64,000 nucleotides of DNA from Fidelibacterota bacterium (lineage in GTDB: Bacteria; Fidelibacterota; Marinisomatia; Marinisomatales; TCS55). The DNA lies in NCBI GenBank assembly GCA_004124385.1, contig SCKN01000002.1, positions 124,001-188,000 of the forward strand, given 5' to 3'. Positions within the stretch are counted from its first letter, which is position 1; each line of letters opens with the position of its first letter. Shown piece by piece: positions 57,078-64,000 of this stretch. The position numbers were made by a program, and so were the translations under genes. The notes under the pieces were generated by a model, which was given only the letters and a program-made list of their open reading frames with translations, was not told the DNA's origin and searched no databases.

Positions 57078-58423
57078 CGCAGTGGCAAACAGATAGTTGG
57101 AAAAATTTTACCATAAAACATTTACCCGATTATCCGGATCAAAATCATTTGGAAGAAGTTGAAAAAACCCTAAATAATTTTCCACCTTTGGTTTTTGCAG
57201 GTGAAGTCCGCTCGTTGAAAAGAGCATTGGCGGATGTCACAGAAGGGTATGCATTTTTACTTCAGGGTGGAGATTGTGCCGAAAGCTTTTCAGAATTCCA
57301 TGCAGATAATATTCGAGATACATTCCGTGTCATTCTTCAAATGGCAGTGGTTTTAACATCCGGCGCAAATATGCCTGTTGTGAAAGTTGGACGTATAGCG
57401 GGTCAATTTGCCAAACCCCGATCCAGCCCTACTGAAACAATCGATGGTGTGGAACTTCCCAGTTATACTGGCGATATTATTAACGACATTCGATTTGAAA
57501 AAGATAAACGAATCCCGGATCCGGATCGCATGCTGAAAGCCTATTCACAAGCAGCGTCCACATTAAACTTACTTCGCGCTTTTGCCGATGGTGGATATGC
57601 TGATCTTCGTCATGTCCAATCCTGGAATATGGGTTTTGTTAAAAGCGGTCCCCAAGGTGAGCGGTATCGACATTTAGCCGATCAGATCCAGGAAAGTTTA
57701 AACTTCATGGAAGCGTTGGGAATCAATTCAAATAATACGCCCCAACTCCGGCGAGTAAAATATTTTACAAGCCATGAAGCGCTTTTGCTCCCTTATGAAG
57801 AAGCCCTTACTCGAGTCGATTCTACATCGGGAGATATTTATAATACATCCGCTCATTTTGTTTGGATCGGAGATCGAACACGATTTTTGGATAGTGCTCA
57901 TGTAGAATTTTGTCGCGGGATTAAAAATCCTATCGGTATTAAATGCGGACCTTCTTTGGATCCGGATGTGCTTATTGAATTATTGGATGTTTTGAATCCT
58001 AGTGATGAAGCAGGACGAATCACGCTCATTGCTCGATTTGGGCATGATAAAGTGAAGTCCTATTTACCAAAATTAATTCGCAAAGTTCAACAAGAAGGAC
58101 GAACTGTGGTTTGGTCCTGTGACCCTATGCACGGGAATACGATAAAAAGTAGCAACGGGATTAAGACAAGACCTTTTGATCATATTATTGATGAAGTAAA
58201 ACAAAACATCCGGATTCACAAATCAGAAGGCTCTTTCATGGGTGGAATCCATTTAGAGATGACGGGTCAAAATGTAACCGAATGCACCGGCGGATTGGAT
58301 GATATTTCTGAAGCGGATTTATCAGATCGATATCGCACCCATTGCGACCCGCGCCTGAATGCGAATCAAGCTATTGAATTGGCGTTTTTGATTGCGGATG
58401 AATTAAAGAAAAATGGTCATTAA
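57074..58423 (+). CDS. Class II 3-deoxy-7-phosphoheptulonate (DAHP) synthase
   Basis: The 449-residue enzyme joins phosphoenolpyruvate and erythrose-4-phosphate, the entry to the shikimate pathway. Class II (plant/AroH-II) motifs are [99 protein letters not shown] and [18 protein letters not shown]. It begins four bases inside tyrA and overlaps aroA. Confidence 0.95.
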   Translation: MTQWQTDSWKNFTIKHLPDYPDQNHLEEVEKTLNNFPPLVFAGEVRSLKRALADVTEGYAFLLQGGDCAESFSEFHADNIRDTFRVILQMAVVLTSGANMPVVKVGRIAGQFAKPRSSPTETIDGVELPSYTGDIINDIRFEKDKRIPDPDRMLKAYSQAASTLNLLRAFADGGYADLRHVQSWNMGFVKSGPQGERYRHLADQIQESLNFMEALGINSNNTPQLRRVKYFTSHEALLLPYEEALTRVDSTSGDIYNTSAHFVWIGDRTRFLDSAHVEFCRGIKNPIGIKCGPSLDPDVLIELLDVLNPSDEAGRITLIARFGHDKVKSYLPKLIRKVQQEGRTVVWSCDPMHGNTIKSSNGIKTRPFDHIIDEVKQNIRIHKSEGSFMGGIHLEMTGQNVTECTGGLDDISEADLSDRYRTHCDPRLNANQAIELAFLIADELKKNGH

Positions 58424-59660
58424 AGGCGAACTTACTTTCCCGGGAGATAAATCTATTTCCCATCGTTCGCTCATGTTTGCAGCTTTGGCAAATGGAGAAT
58501 CTAGGCTTTCGAATTCATCCACGGGCGTCGATGTGCAGTCCACTCGAAAATGTTTGGAAGCATGTGGCATTAAAATCTGGAATGATGGAAATGATGTGAT
58601 TGTAAAAGGTGGGACATTTTCAAATCCTTCCGAACCTTTGGACTGCGGAAATTCCGGCACCACAACACGCTTACTTTTAGGGCTGTTGGCAGGACAAGGC
58701 ATCAACGCCACATTTATTGGAGACGATTCACTTTCATCTCGTCCCATGAATCGAATTTTAGATCCACTTTCAAAAATGGGATTAATTTCAGAAAGTAATA
58801 ATGGGAAACTTCCCATCACTATTCACAAAAGTGAATTGTCAGGAATTAAATATGAATCACCTGTCGCCAGCGCCCAAGTGAAATCTGCTGTGCTGTTGGC
58901 CGGACTTGGGGCAAGTGGAAAAACATCCGTAACAGAACCTACCTTATCCCGAGATCATACAGAAAAAATGCTGACTGGACTTGGAGTAAATATAATTGTG
59001 GATGGATTAAGCACAACTATTTTAAAATCATCTTCTCCCCTTTCATCTTTTAAATTATCTGTACCAGGAGATCCTTCCACCGCGGCATTTTTTGCCACAG
59101 CTGCTGCATTGGTTCCAAAGTCTGAAATCAAATTAAATCACGTTTTGGCAAATCCAACCCGAACCGGTTTTTTCTCTGCATTAGAAAAAATGGGGGGCGG
59201 AATGGCGTGTATCAATCAATGGGAAGAAACGGGTGAACTTATTTGTGATTTAAAAATATTTCACCAACCCTTACAAAGCATTAATATTGATGAAAAAGAT
59301 GTGCCTGGACTCATTGACGAACTCCCTATCATTGCCATTCTTGCCACACAAGCCAAAGGAAAAACAGAAATCCGTGGCGCCAAAGAATTACGAGTGAAAG
59401 AATGTGATAGAATTCATGCGATTTGTAAAAACCTAAAAAAGATGGGCGCGGATATAGAAGAATTGGACGATGGATTTATTATTAATGGTCCCACAAATTT
59501 GAATGGCGCAGAAATTGAAACATTCCATGATCACCGCATTGCCATGGCTTTCAGCATTGCTGAATTGGTAGCGGATGGAGATGTTGAACTGGATAATCCT
59601 GAATGTGCCTCTATTTCTTATCCCGAATTTTACGATGTATTGGAGCGACTTAAACAATGA
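58413..59660 (+). CDS. aroA: 5-enolpyruvylshikimate-3-phosphate synthase
   Basis: The 415-residue enzyme makes EPSP. Motifs are [20 protein letters not shown] near the start, [48 protein letters not shown], and [20 protein letters not shown] with [12 protein letters not shown]. It overlaps the DAHP synthase gene by 11 bases and aroE by four. Confidence 0.95.
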   Translation: MVIKGELTFPGDKSISHRSLMFAALANGESRLSNSSTGVDVQSTRKCLEACGIKIWNDGNDVIVKGGTFSNPSEPLDCGNSGTTTRLLLGLLAGQGINATFIGDDSLSSRPMNRILDPLSKMGLISESNNGKLPITIHKSELSGIKYESPVASAQVKSAVLLAGLGASGKTSVTEPTLSRDHTEKMLTGLGVNIIVDGLSTTILKSSSPLSSFKLSVPGDPSTAAFFATAAALVPKSEIKLNHVLANPTRTGFFSALEKMGGGMACINQWEETGELICDLKIFHQPLQSINIDEKDVPGLIDELPIIAILATQAKGKTEIRGAKELRVKECDRIHAICKNLKKMGADIEELDDGFIINGPTNLNGAEIETFHDHRIAMAFSIAELVADGDVELDNPECASISYPEFYDVLERLKQ

Positions 59661-60448
59661 AACGATTCGCTGTTATTGGAGATCCCATTGCCCAAAGTTT
59701 GAGTCCATTCCTTCATCAGGAAGTATATCATCAACTTGGATTGGATGCATCCTTTGAGAAGATTCATGTTAAAACCAATGAACTTCACACATTTATGAAT
59801 TCAAATGAATTGGATGGCTTCAATGTAACCATACCCCATAAGCAATCGGTTATTCCATTATTGGATAAATTAAATGAATCTGCAAAAATTATTGGAGCGG
59901 TCAATTGTGTAAAAAATGGGAAAGGATTTAACACAGATTGGATTGGCTTTTTGAAAGCACTAGAAATAAATGGATTAGATCTAAAAGGAAAAGATTGTGT
60001 AATTCTTGGTGCCGGCGGCGCGGCACGAGCAATCGCATTTGGGCTAATACAAGCCCATGTTAATTCTATTTCTATAAACAATCGTACACAAAATACGGCG
60101 AAACAATTGTTGGATTGGATTCATTCATTTTTCCCAAATAATGACCCAAGTGAAATTCCAGATGTTATTATAAACTGTACTCCTTTAGGCATGTGGCCCG
60201 AGACTGAATCTACTCCTATGACATTAAATGAAATCAAACCCAACTTAATATTGGTCGATACGATTTATAATCCGATTGAAACACAATGGCTCAAATTGGG
60301 GAAAGAAAAAGGCGCGAAAACCATCGGCGGATTAGATATGTTCATCGCCCAGGGATTAGCATCGGCGGAGATTTGGTTCGGCGGAAATATTACTGATAAA
60401 GTGGATATTTCAGCACTAAGGGCTGTACTGAAACAAAGATTAATTTAA
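59657..60448 (+). CDS. aroE: Shikimate dehydrogenase
   Basis: The 263-residue enzyme reduces dehydroshikimate with NADPH. Motifs are VIGDPIAQSLSPFLHQ, FNVTIPHKQSVIPLLD with the catalytic lysine, IGAVNCVKNGKGFNTDWIGF, the nucleotide loop ILGAGGAARAIAFGL, INNRTQN and GLDMFIAQGLASAEIW. It is the last gene of the aromatic unit, followed by a strong terminator. Confidence 0.95.
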   Translation: MKRFAVIGDPIAQSLSPFLHQEVYHQLGLDASFEKIHVKTNELHTFMNSNELDGFNVTIPHKQSVIPLLDKLNESAKIIGAVNCVKNGKGFNTDWIGFLKALEINGLDLKGKDCVILGAGGAARAIAFGLIQAHVNSISINNRTQNTAKQLLDWIHSFFPNNDPSEIPDVIINCTPLGMWPETESTPMTLNEIKPNLILVDTIYNPIETQWLKLGKEKGAKTIGGLDMFIAQGLASAEIWFGGNITDKVDISALRAVLKQRLI

Positions 60449-60491
60449 ATTGAATTAATTCCAATCAGAAAACTGAAAGGGTATTTGAAAT

Positions 60492-60521
60492 AAAAAAGGG
60501 CTGCCATTGCAGCCCTTTTTT
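60492..60521. terminator. Bidirectional terminator between aroE and the SHOCT-like gene
   Basis: A perfect 13-bp stem (aaaaaagggctgc and its complement) with a CATT loop is flanked by A and T runs. It can end both the plus-strand aromatic operon and the convergent minus-strand gene at 60543. Confidence 0.9.
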
Positions 60522-60542
60522 ACTATTTCAATCTCTCAATGA

Positions 60543-61001
60543 TTAGATCAATTTCAGGAGTTTACGTTTATTTTTGTTGAATTCTTTCTCGTTAATTACA
60601 CCATTCTTTTTCATGGCAGAGAGTTTTTCCAACTGCAAATAAATTTCCTGTTTATCTGCCAGTAAAATATTTTCCGGTAGCGGTTTACCAAACCGTTTGA
60701 CTAATTCCTTACGCTTCTTCTCAAATTCATTATCCGTAAGAATGGTTTTCTTCTGCAAAGATAATAGACTTTCAATATCCATTTCCAGCATTTCAGCATC
60801 GTATCGGGGAATATTGATATTGTGTGAATTTTTATTTTTCTTCACAATTGCATAAGTAATTCCAACTGCACTTACACCGATTACAAGTGGCATAATGGGA
60901 TTACCATGACGTCTTGGTTGTCCGGGATGTCCTTCAAATTGATGGGCGAATGTTACTGTGGGCATTAACATTGAAATCATCAACGGTTTGAGTATTTTCA
61001 T
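60543..61001 (-). CDS. Small secreted protein with duplicated SHOCT-like motifs
   Basis: The 152-residue protein has a signal peptide (MKILKPLMISMLMPTVTFAH), then a His/Pro/Gly-rich stretch and one hydrophobic helix (IMPLVIGVSAVGITYAIV). Two short helical repeats follow: IESLLSLQKKTILTDNEFEK and LEKLSAMKKNGVINEKEFNK. Each resembles the SHOCT motif 'L..L...G.It..EF...K..LL'. AGGAAA precedes the ATG at 61001. Function is unknown. It is divergently paired with a paralogue at 61133. Confidence 0.65.
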   Translation of the reverse strand: MKILKPLMISMLMPTVTFAHQFEGHPGQPRRHGNPIMPLVIGVSAVGITYAIVKKNKNSHNINIPRYDAEMLEMDIESLLSLQKKTILTDNEFEKKRKELVKRFGKPLPENILLADKQEIYLQLEKLSAMKKNGVINEKEFNKNKRKLLKLI

Positions 61002-61029
61002 TTTTAGTTTCCTTTCATTATTTTTTATC

Positions 61030-61099
61030 ATAGACACAAGGTTTTTAGAAAAGTTAAAAGATAGAAAATGTTTAACTTACTTGAAGTCGTCGTGTCTAT
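61030..61099. promoter_or_regulatory. Inverted repeat in the divergent promoter of the SHOCT-like pair
   Basis: ATAGACAC at 61030-61037 and its complement GTGTCTAT at 61092-61099 lie about 30 bases from the two start codons. The symmetrical placement suggests a common operator or duplicated transcript start signals. Confidence 0.35.
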
Positions 61100-61132
61100 T
61101 TTAATACTCAATAACAATAAAGGAGTCTCATC

Positions 61133-61636
61133 ATGAATAGAAAAATGATGGTTACAACAATCATCGGATTAATATTTACATCTGTATTATTCGCTAATCC
61201 GGGGAATAGAAAACATAAAAAACGCCATCTACACCACCGCTCTAATGTTATTACCACTTTTCATGTGGGTTTTGGATATCCCAGTTATCATAACCACCTC
61301 TGGTGCGATCCTTTTTTCAGGACCTATCCCACAGTTGTTTACCGGGAAGCGGCCCCTAACAGGGAATTGGAATTTGCCGACACTGAACAAATTCTAACAG
61401 ATATTGAACTTTTAAAAGCCATGATGGAAAAAGGGATGATAACTGAAAAAGAATTTCAGAAAGCCAAGAAAAAATTGTTGTCTCGAATCGGTGAACTTGT
61501 CCCTAATCAAAATGCAGAATCAAATGTTTCCGTATTGATGCAGCAATTAGTCTGGTTCAGAGAATTGGAACAGCGTGACATTCTTACCGAAGATGAATAT
61601 AACGAACAAAAGAAGGATATTTTAAAATTGATCTGA
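61133..61636 (+). CDS. Small secreted His-rich protein with duplicated SHOCT-like motifs
   Basis: The 167-residue protein has a signal peptide (MNRKMMVTTIIGLIFTSVLFAN), a basic His-rich region (KHKKRHLHHRSNVITTFHVG) and two SHOCT-like repeats: IELLKAMMEKGMITEKEFQK and WFRELEQRDILTEDEYNEQK. It shares its layout with the divergent gene at 60543-61001. AAAGGAG lies before the ATG. Histidines could bind metal, but function is unknown. Confidence 0.68.
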   Translation: MNRKMMVTTIIGLIFTSVLFANPGNRKHKKRHLHHRSNVITTFHVGFGYPSYHNHLWCDPFFRTYPTVVYREAAPNRELEFADTEQILTDIELLKAMMEKGMITEKEFQKAKKKLLSRIGELVPNQNAESNVSVLMQQLVWFRELEQRDILTEDEYNEQKKDILKLI

Positions 61637-61652
61637 TATTTCAAAACATAGA

Positions 61653-61800
61653 ATGATTTATGTTGAAGAATATTCGTTGTCTTCACATATGAGAGCCGGC
61701 GATGACATCATTGCAGCCACTGCTGCAGAGAATAATATCAACCCTTGCAACAAGTAATAAAAAACACTTTAAACCCATAAAAGAATTAATATTGAATGAT
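61653..61800 (+). pseudogene. Frameshifted remnant of a VapC-type PIN-domain toxin
   Basis: From 61653 one frame reads MIYVEEYSLSSHMRAGDDII then AATAAENNI, the C-terminal part of PIN-domain VapC toxins (compare 'YsLSh...DalIAATAie'). After ATC at 61737 one extra base shifts the frame. The next frame continues TLATSNKKHFKPIKELIL, the usual VapC end ('T.N.KHF.pI..L.l'). The first half of the protein, with the other catalytic acids, and any VapB antitoxin are absent. It overlaps the 3' end of the fused menaquinone gene on the other strand. Confidence 0.65.
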
Positions 61801-63726
61801 TTTAAGCGTTTCCCCTCTACGAATTTTTCCGGATTCTGTTTCTAAAAATTCTGATATAAAATATATTTCTTTCGGTTTTTCAAATTTTTCCAATGAATCA
61901 AAGGAAATTTCAATCACATTCCCTTCCACTACCAAAACAACTTTTTCGCCTAAAGATTCGTCCGACTCTCCATTGATAAAAAACCGATTATTTGGGATAA
62001 TTGATAAAAGTTTTGCTTCCACCAATTCGGGAATAATTTTCACTCCGCCGGAATTAATCACATTATCAAAGCGCCCCAACCAGCGGAAAGAATTTTCATC
62101 AATCAATTCAACCAAATCATTCGTTACAATTGGTACAGGATTAAGAGCAGATGCATGAATCGCCAAACAACCCCGATCATCCTTTTCAAAATGAATCCCG
62201 TCCAACGCTCGAAATAAATCAGATATATTTGGACCATTCAACGGTTTGATTGCAACATGGGTCAGGGTTTCTGTCATTCCATAGGTTTCATAAACCTGTG
62301 TCGATTCAATTTGAAGCTTTTCCACCAACTTTGGACTCACCTGTCCGCCGCCAATAATAAGCGTTTTTATTTTATTTAATTGATTTAAAGAGTTCTCCAA
62401 CTGGAATGGCACCATAGCACTAAAATCAACGATTTCTTTGATTCCATTCAAAGGATTTGATGACGGCTCAACTACTTTCAAATCCAACCCTAATTCCAAT
62501 GCACGAACCACCATCATTTTTCCCGCAATATATTTCATTGGTATACAAAGTAAAGCAGTATCACCTTCTTTTAAGTTAAAAGTTTTTCCTGTGAGTTGGG
62601 CAGAATTTCTCATACATTTTTTTTTGACGGATATTGATTTAGGCTTGCCCGTAGAACCGGAAGTCTGGACTATCATTTCATCATCAGAAGAATACCATTC
62701 TGAAATGAATTGATTTACATCTTTCCAAATTGGCATTTTATCTATGGATAATTTTCCTGATTTCACTTTTAGTGGCGAAGTAATATTATTTGTGAATAAT
62801 TGCCCCGTTCCCAACCCTTGAAATCCATTTGGGCTCATTTTTGCTGTCCATCGAGAAATAGCGTTTAGTCCAATGTTAGATTCCAAAGCTGATGTGACCC
62901 ACCAAGCAATGTTTCGCTCTTCCGCCAATTCAATCCATTTCTCCGATTCTGAAAATCCACCTAATAAACTGGGCTTCAATACCAAATATTTTGGCTTCAC
63001 TTTATCCAGCATTTTCATTCTATCTTCAGCGTTGACCAAGGGAATCAATTCTTCATCCAACGCAATGGGGATTGGGGATGATTCACATAATTCTGCCAAT
63101 AAATCCCACTGTCCTGGTTGAATGGGTTGCTCAATTGAATGAAGATCAAATTTAGCCAATCTGTTTAATTTTTCTCTAACATCATTTTCTGTAAAAGCAC
63201 CATTTACATCCACCCGAAGTTCTAATTCATCTTGCGAAAATCGTGAACGAATGGATCGAAGAATATCTAATTCAGAGTCAAAATCCAAGGCACCGATTTT
63301 TAGTTTAATACACGTCCATCCTTCATCCAACTTTTGTTCTACTTGACCCATCATAAAATCGGGATTACCCATCCATATTAACCCATTAATCTTAATAGAC
63401 TCAAAAGAACCAAAATAATTCTGGCCACCACCATTTTCTAAATCTAATAGTGCCATTTCTAATCCAAATCGGATGGATGGGAAATATGCTAATTGAGATA
63501 AATCATTTAAAAATGAATTCGGGTTATCACATATTTTATCAAGTTTAGATTCTATTTGATCAAAGTGATCCAGACTTAATTTCAGCAATGGAGCACATTC
63601 ACCTATGCCATTATTTCCATTTTTAGTCAGTGTAATAAACCAAACATCTCTGGATTTTATTACACCGCGAGATGTGCCTGCCGGTTGTTTCAAATTAAGG
63701 GTCCGCTTGGTCCAACTTGCTTTCAT
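61786..63726 (-). CDS. menC-menE: Fused o-succinylbenzoate synthase (MenC) and o-succinylbenzoate-CoA ligase (MenE)
   Basis: The 646-residue protein covers two consecutive menaquinone steps. Residues about 1-325 match MenC of the enolase superfamily: CIKLKIGALDFDSEL with the KxK acid/base, RVDVNGAF, SIEQPIQP, ALDEEL and LKPSLLGGFS. Residues about 345-646 match an acyl-CoA synthetase of MenE type: VQTSGSTGKPKSISVKKK (ATP loop), YETYGMTETLTHVAIKP, GRFDNVINSGGVKI and ESGKIRRGETLK. The MenE half is short, lacking much of the usual N-terminal domain start. A probable menA lies just upstream. Confidence 0.88.
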   Translation of the reverse strand: MKASWTKRTLNLKQPAGTSRGVIKSRDVWFITLTKNGNNGIGECAPLLKLSLDHFDQIESKLDKICDNPNSFLNDLSQLAYFPSIRFGLEMALLDLENGGGQNYFGSFESIKINGLIWMGNPDFMMGQVEQKLDEGWTCIKLKIGALDFDSELDILRSIRSRFSQDELELRVDVNGAFTENDVREKLNRLAKFDLHSIEQPIQPGQWDLLAELCESSPIPIALDEELIPLVNAEDRMKMLDKVKPKYLVLKPSLLGGFSESEKWIELAEERNIAWWVTSALESNIGLNAISRWTAKMSPNGFQGLGTGQLFTNNITSPLKVKSGKLSIDKMPIWKDVNQFISEWYSSDDEMIVQTSGSTGKPKSISVKKKCMRNSAQLTGKTFNLKEGDTALLCIPMKYIAGKMMVVRALELGLDLKVVEPSSNPLNGIKEIVDFSAMVPFQLENSLNQLNKIKTLIIGGGQVSPKLVEKLQIESTQVYETYGMTETLTHVAIKPLNGPNISDLFRALDGIHFEKDDRGCLAIHASALNPVPIVTNDLVELIDENSFRWLGRFDNVINSGGVKIIPELVEAKLLSIIPNNRFFINGESDESLGEKVVLVVEGNVIEISFDSLEKFEKPKEIYFISEFLETESGKIRRGETLKIIQY

Positions 63727-63819
63727 AATAAATAGTGTTCACGTGTTACTGTGCTCACGCATTCAATATTCATTGATTTATTAACTGAAACACTCAAATA
63801 CATCAACACTCAAACACTT

Positions 63820-64000
63820 TTAGAAATTTATCCCAATAACAAATAGAATTGAAAATATAAAAGTGGTTATGGCTTGTTTTTTTAAAAATGGGTCAAAATT
63901 CTCAAAATCATTTCTCTTTTGAATGGATTGAACAAAACCAACAAAGATTGGGATAGTGATAGCAAATATATAATGAAAATAATTGGGACTCGGAAATACA
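63820..64000 (-). CDS. menA: Partial UbiA-family prenyltransferase C-terminus (probable MenA)
   Basis: The minus strand is open from the window edge to a TAA at 63820-63822. The final residues read FHYIFAITIPIFVGFVQSIQ then NDFENFDPFLKKQAITTFIF and SILFVIGINF. The 'DP.LKK.A..TF.F..LF.IG' end with two hydrophobic helices is what I expect of MenA in FCB bacteria, which prenylates dihydroxynaphthoate. The position next to menC-menE supports it. Only about 59 residues are visible, so the call is moderate. Confidence 0.55.
   Translation of the reverse strand, partial: VFPSPNYFHYIFAITIPIFVGFVQSIQKRNDFENFDPFLKKQAITTFIFSILFVIGINF

Noticed and set aside
61653-61757. A functional 34-codon small gene
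   Set aside because: The frame matches only part of a VapC C-terminus and the match continues in the next frame, so it is better explained as a frameshifted remnant.
63727-63819. Short direct repeats (acactcaaa) and a CACGTG palindrome between menA and menC-menE
   Set aside because: Too short and too common in AT-rich sequence to support a functional claim.

Overview
The window looks like a chromosomal segment of an AT-rich, Gram-negative bacterium of the FCB (Fibrobacterota-Chlorobiota-Bacteroidota) supergroup. A Candidatus Marinimicrobia (SAR406)-like member fits best. The evidence is gene content: a SusC/SusD pair, a second TonB-dependent receptor, a PorV-type barrel, a secreted protein with a type IX-like C-terminal domain, ASPIC/UnbV and TPR/multihaem proteins, Bacteroidota-like IlvC and menaquinone genes. 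The taxonomic call is inference. No rRNA, tRNA, CRISPR, phage or insertion sequence was recognised.

Region 1 (1-18.4 kb, nearly all minus strand) encodes the cell surface. In transcription order, SusC and SusD are followed by a strong palindrome and a secreted M28 peptidase. A second unit holds a TonB receptor, a secreted sorting-domain protein and a PorV-like barrel. It is followed by an FG-GAP/UnbV protein, a TPR protein, a five-haem TPR cytochrome and a partial NhaC-like antiporter. Both receptor genes are preceded, about 120 bases upstream, by an almost identical 84-86 bp element, probably a shared promoter/operator. A remnant of argH lies between the UnbV and TPR genes.

Region 2 (18.4-26.5 kb) is mixed housekeeping: glycine decarboxylase, a DUF3147-like membrane protein, an isoaspartyl peptidase, a deoxynucleoside kinase, an ABC-F protein and MtaB.

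Region 3 (26.6-60.5 kb) is almost wholly amino acid biosynthesis. A ten-gene minus-strand unit (ilvD-ilvB-ilvN-ilvN-like-ilvC-leuB-leuA-leuC-leuD-cimA) makes the branched-chain amino acids. asnB and proC follow on the minus strand. The plus strand then carries thrA-asd-thrB-thrC, metB and aroQ. Next comes a tightly overlapped 12-gene unit: trpEGDCFBA, pheA, tyrA, a class II DAHP synthase, aroA and aroE. It ends at a strong terminator.

The main discovery is regulatory. Three of these units are preceded by short unannotated ORFs whose composition matches the product. One is rich in Leu/Ile/Val before ilvD, one has an Asn run before asnB, and one has a Tyr-Tyr-Ser-Trp-Tyr-Trp-Phe-Phe block before the Trp/Phe/Tyr operon. 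For asnB and trpE a canonical terminator sits between leader and gene. A G-tract in the last leader codons can pair with the C-tract of the terminator's 5' arm. This is a coherent ribosome-mediated attenuation design.

Region 4 (60.5-64 kb) has a divergent pair of small secreted proteins with duplicated SHOCT-like motifs, a frameshifted VapC (PIN) remnant, a fused MenC-MenE gene and the end of a probable menA.
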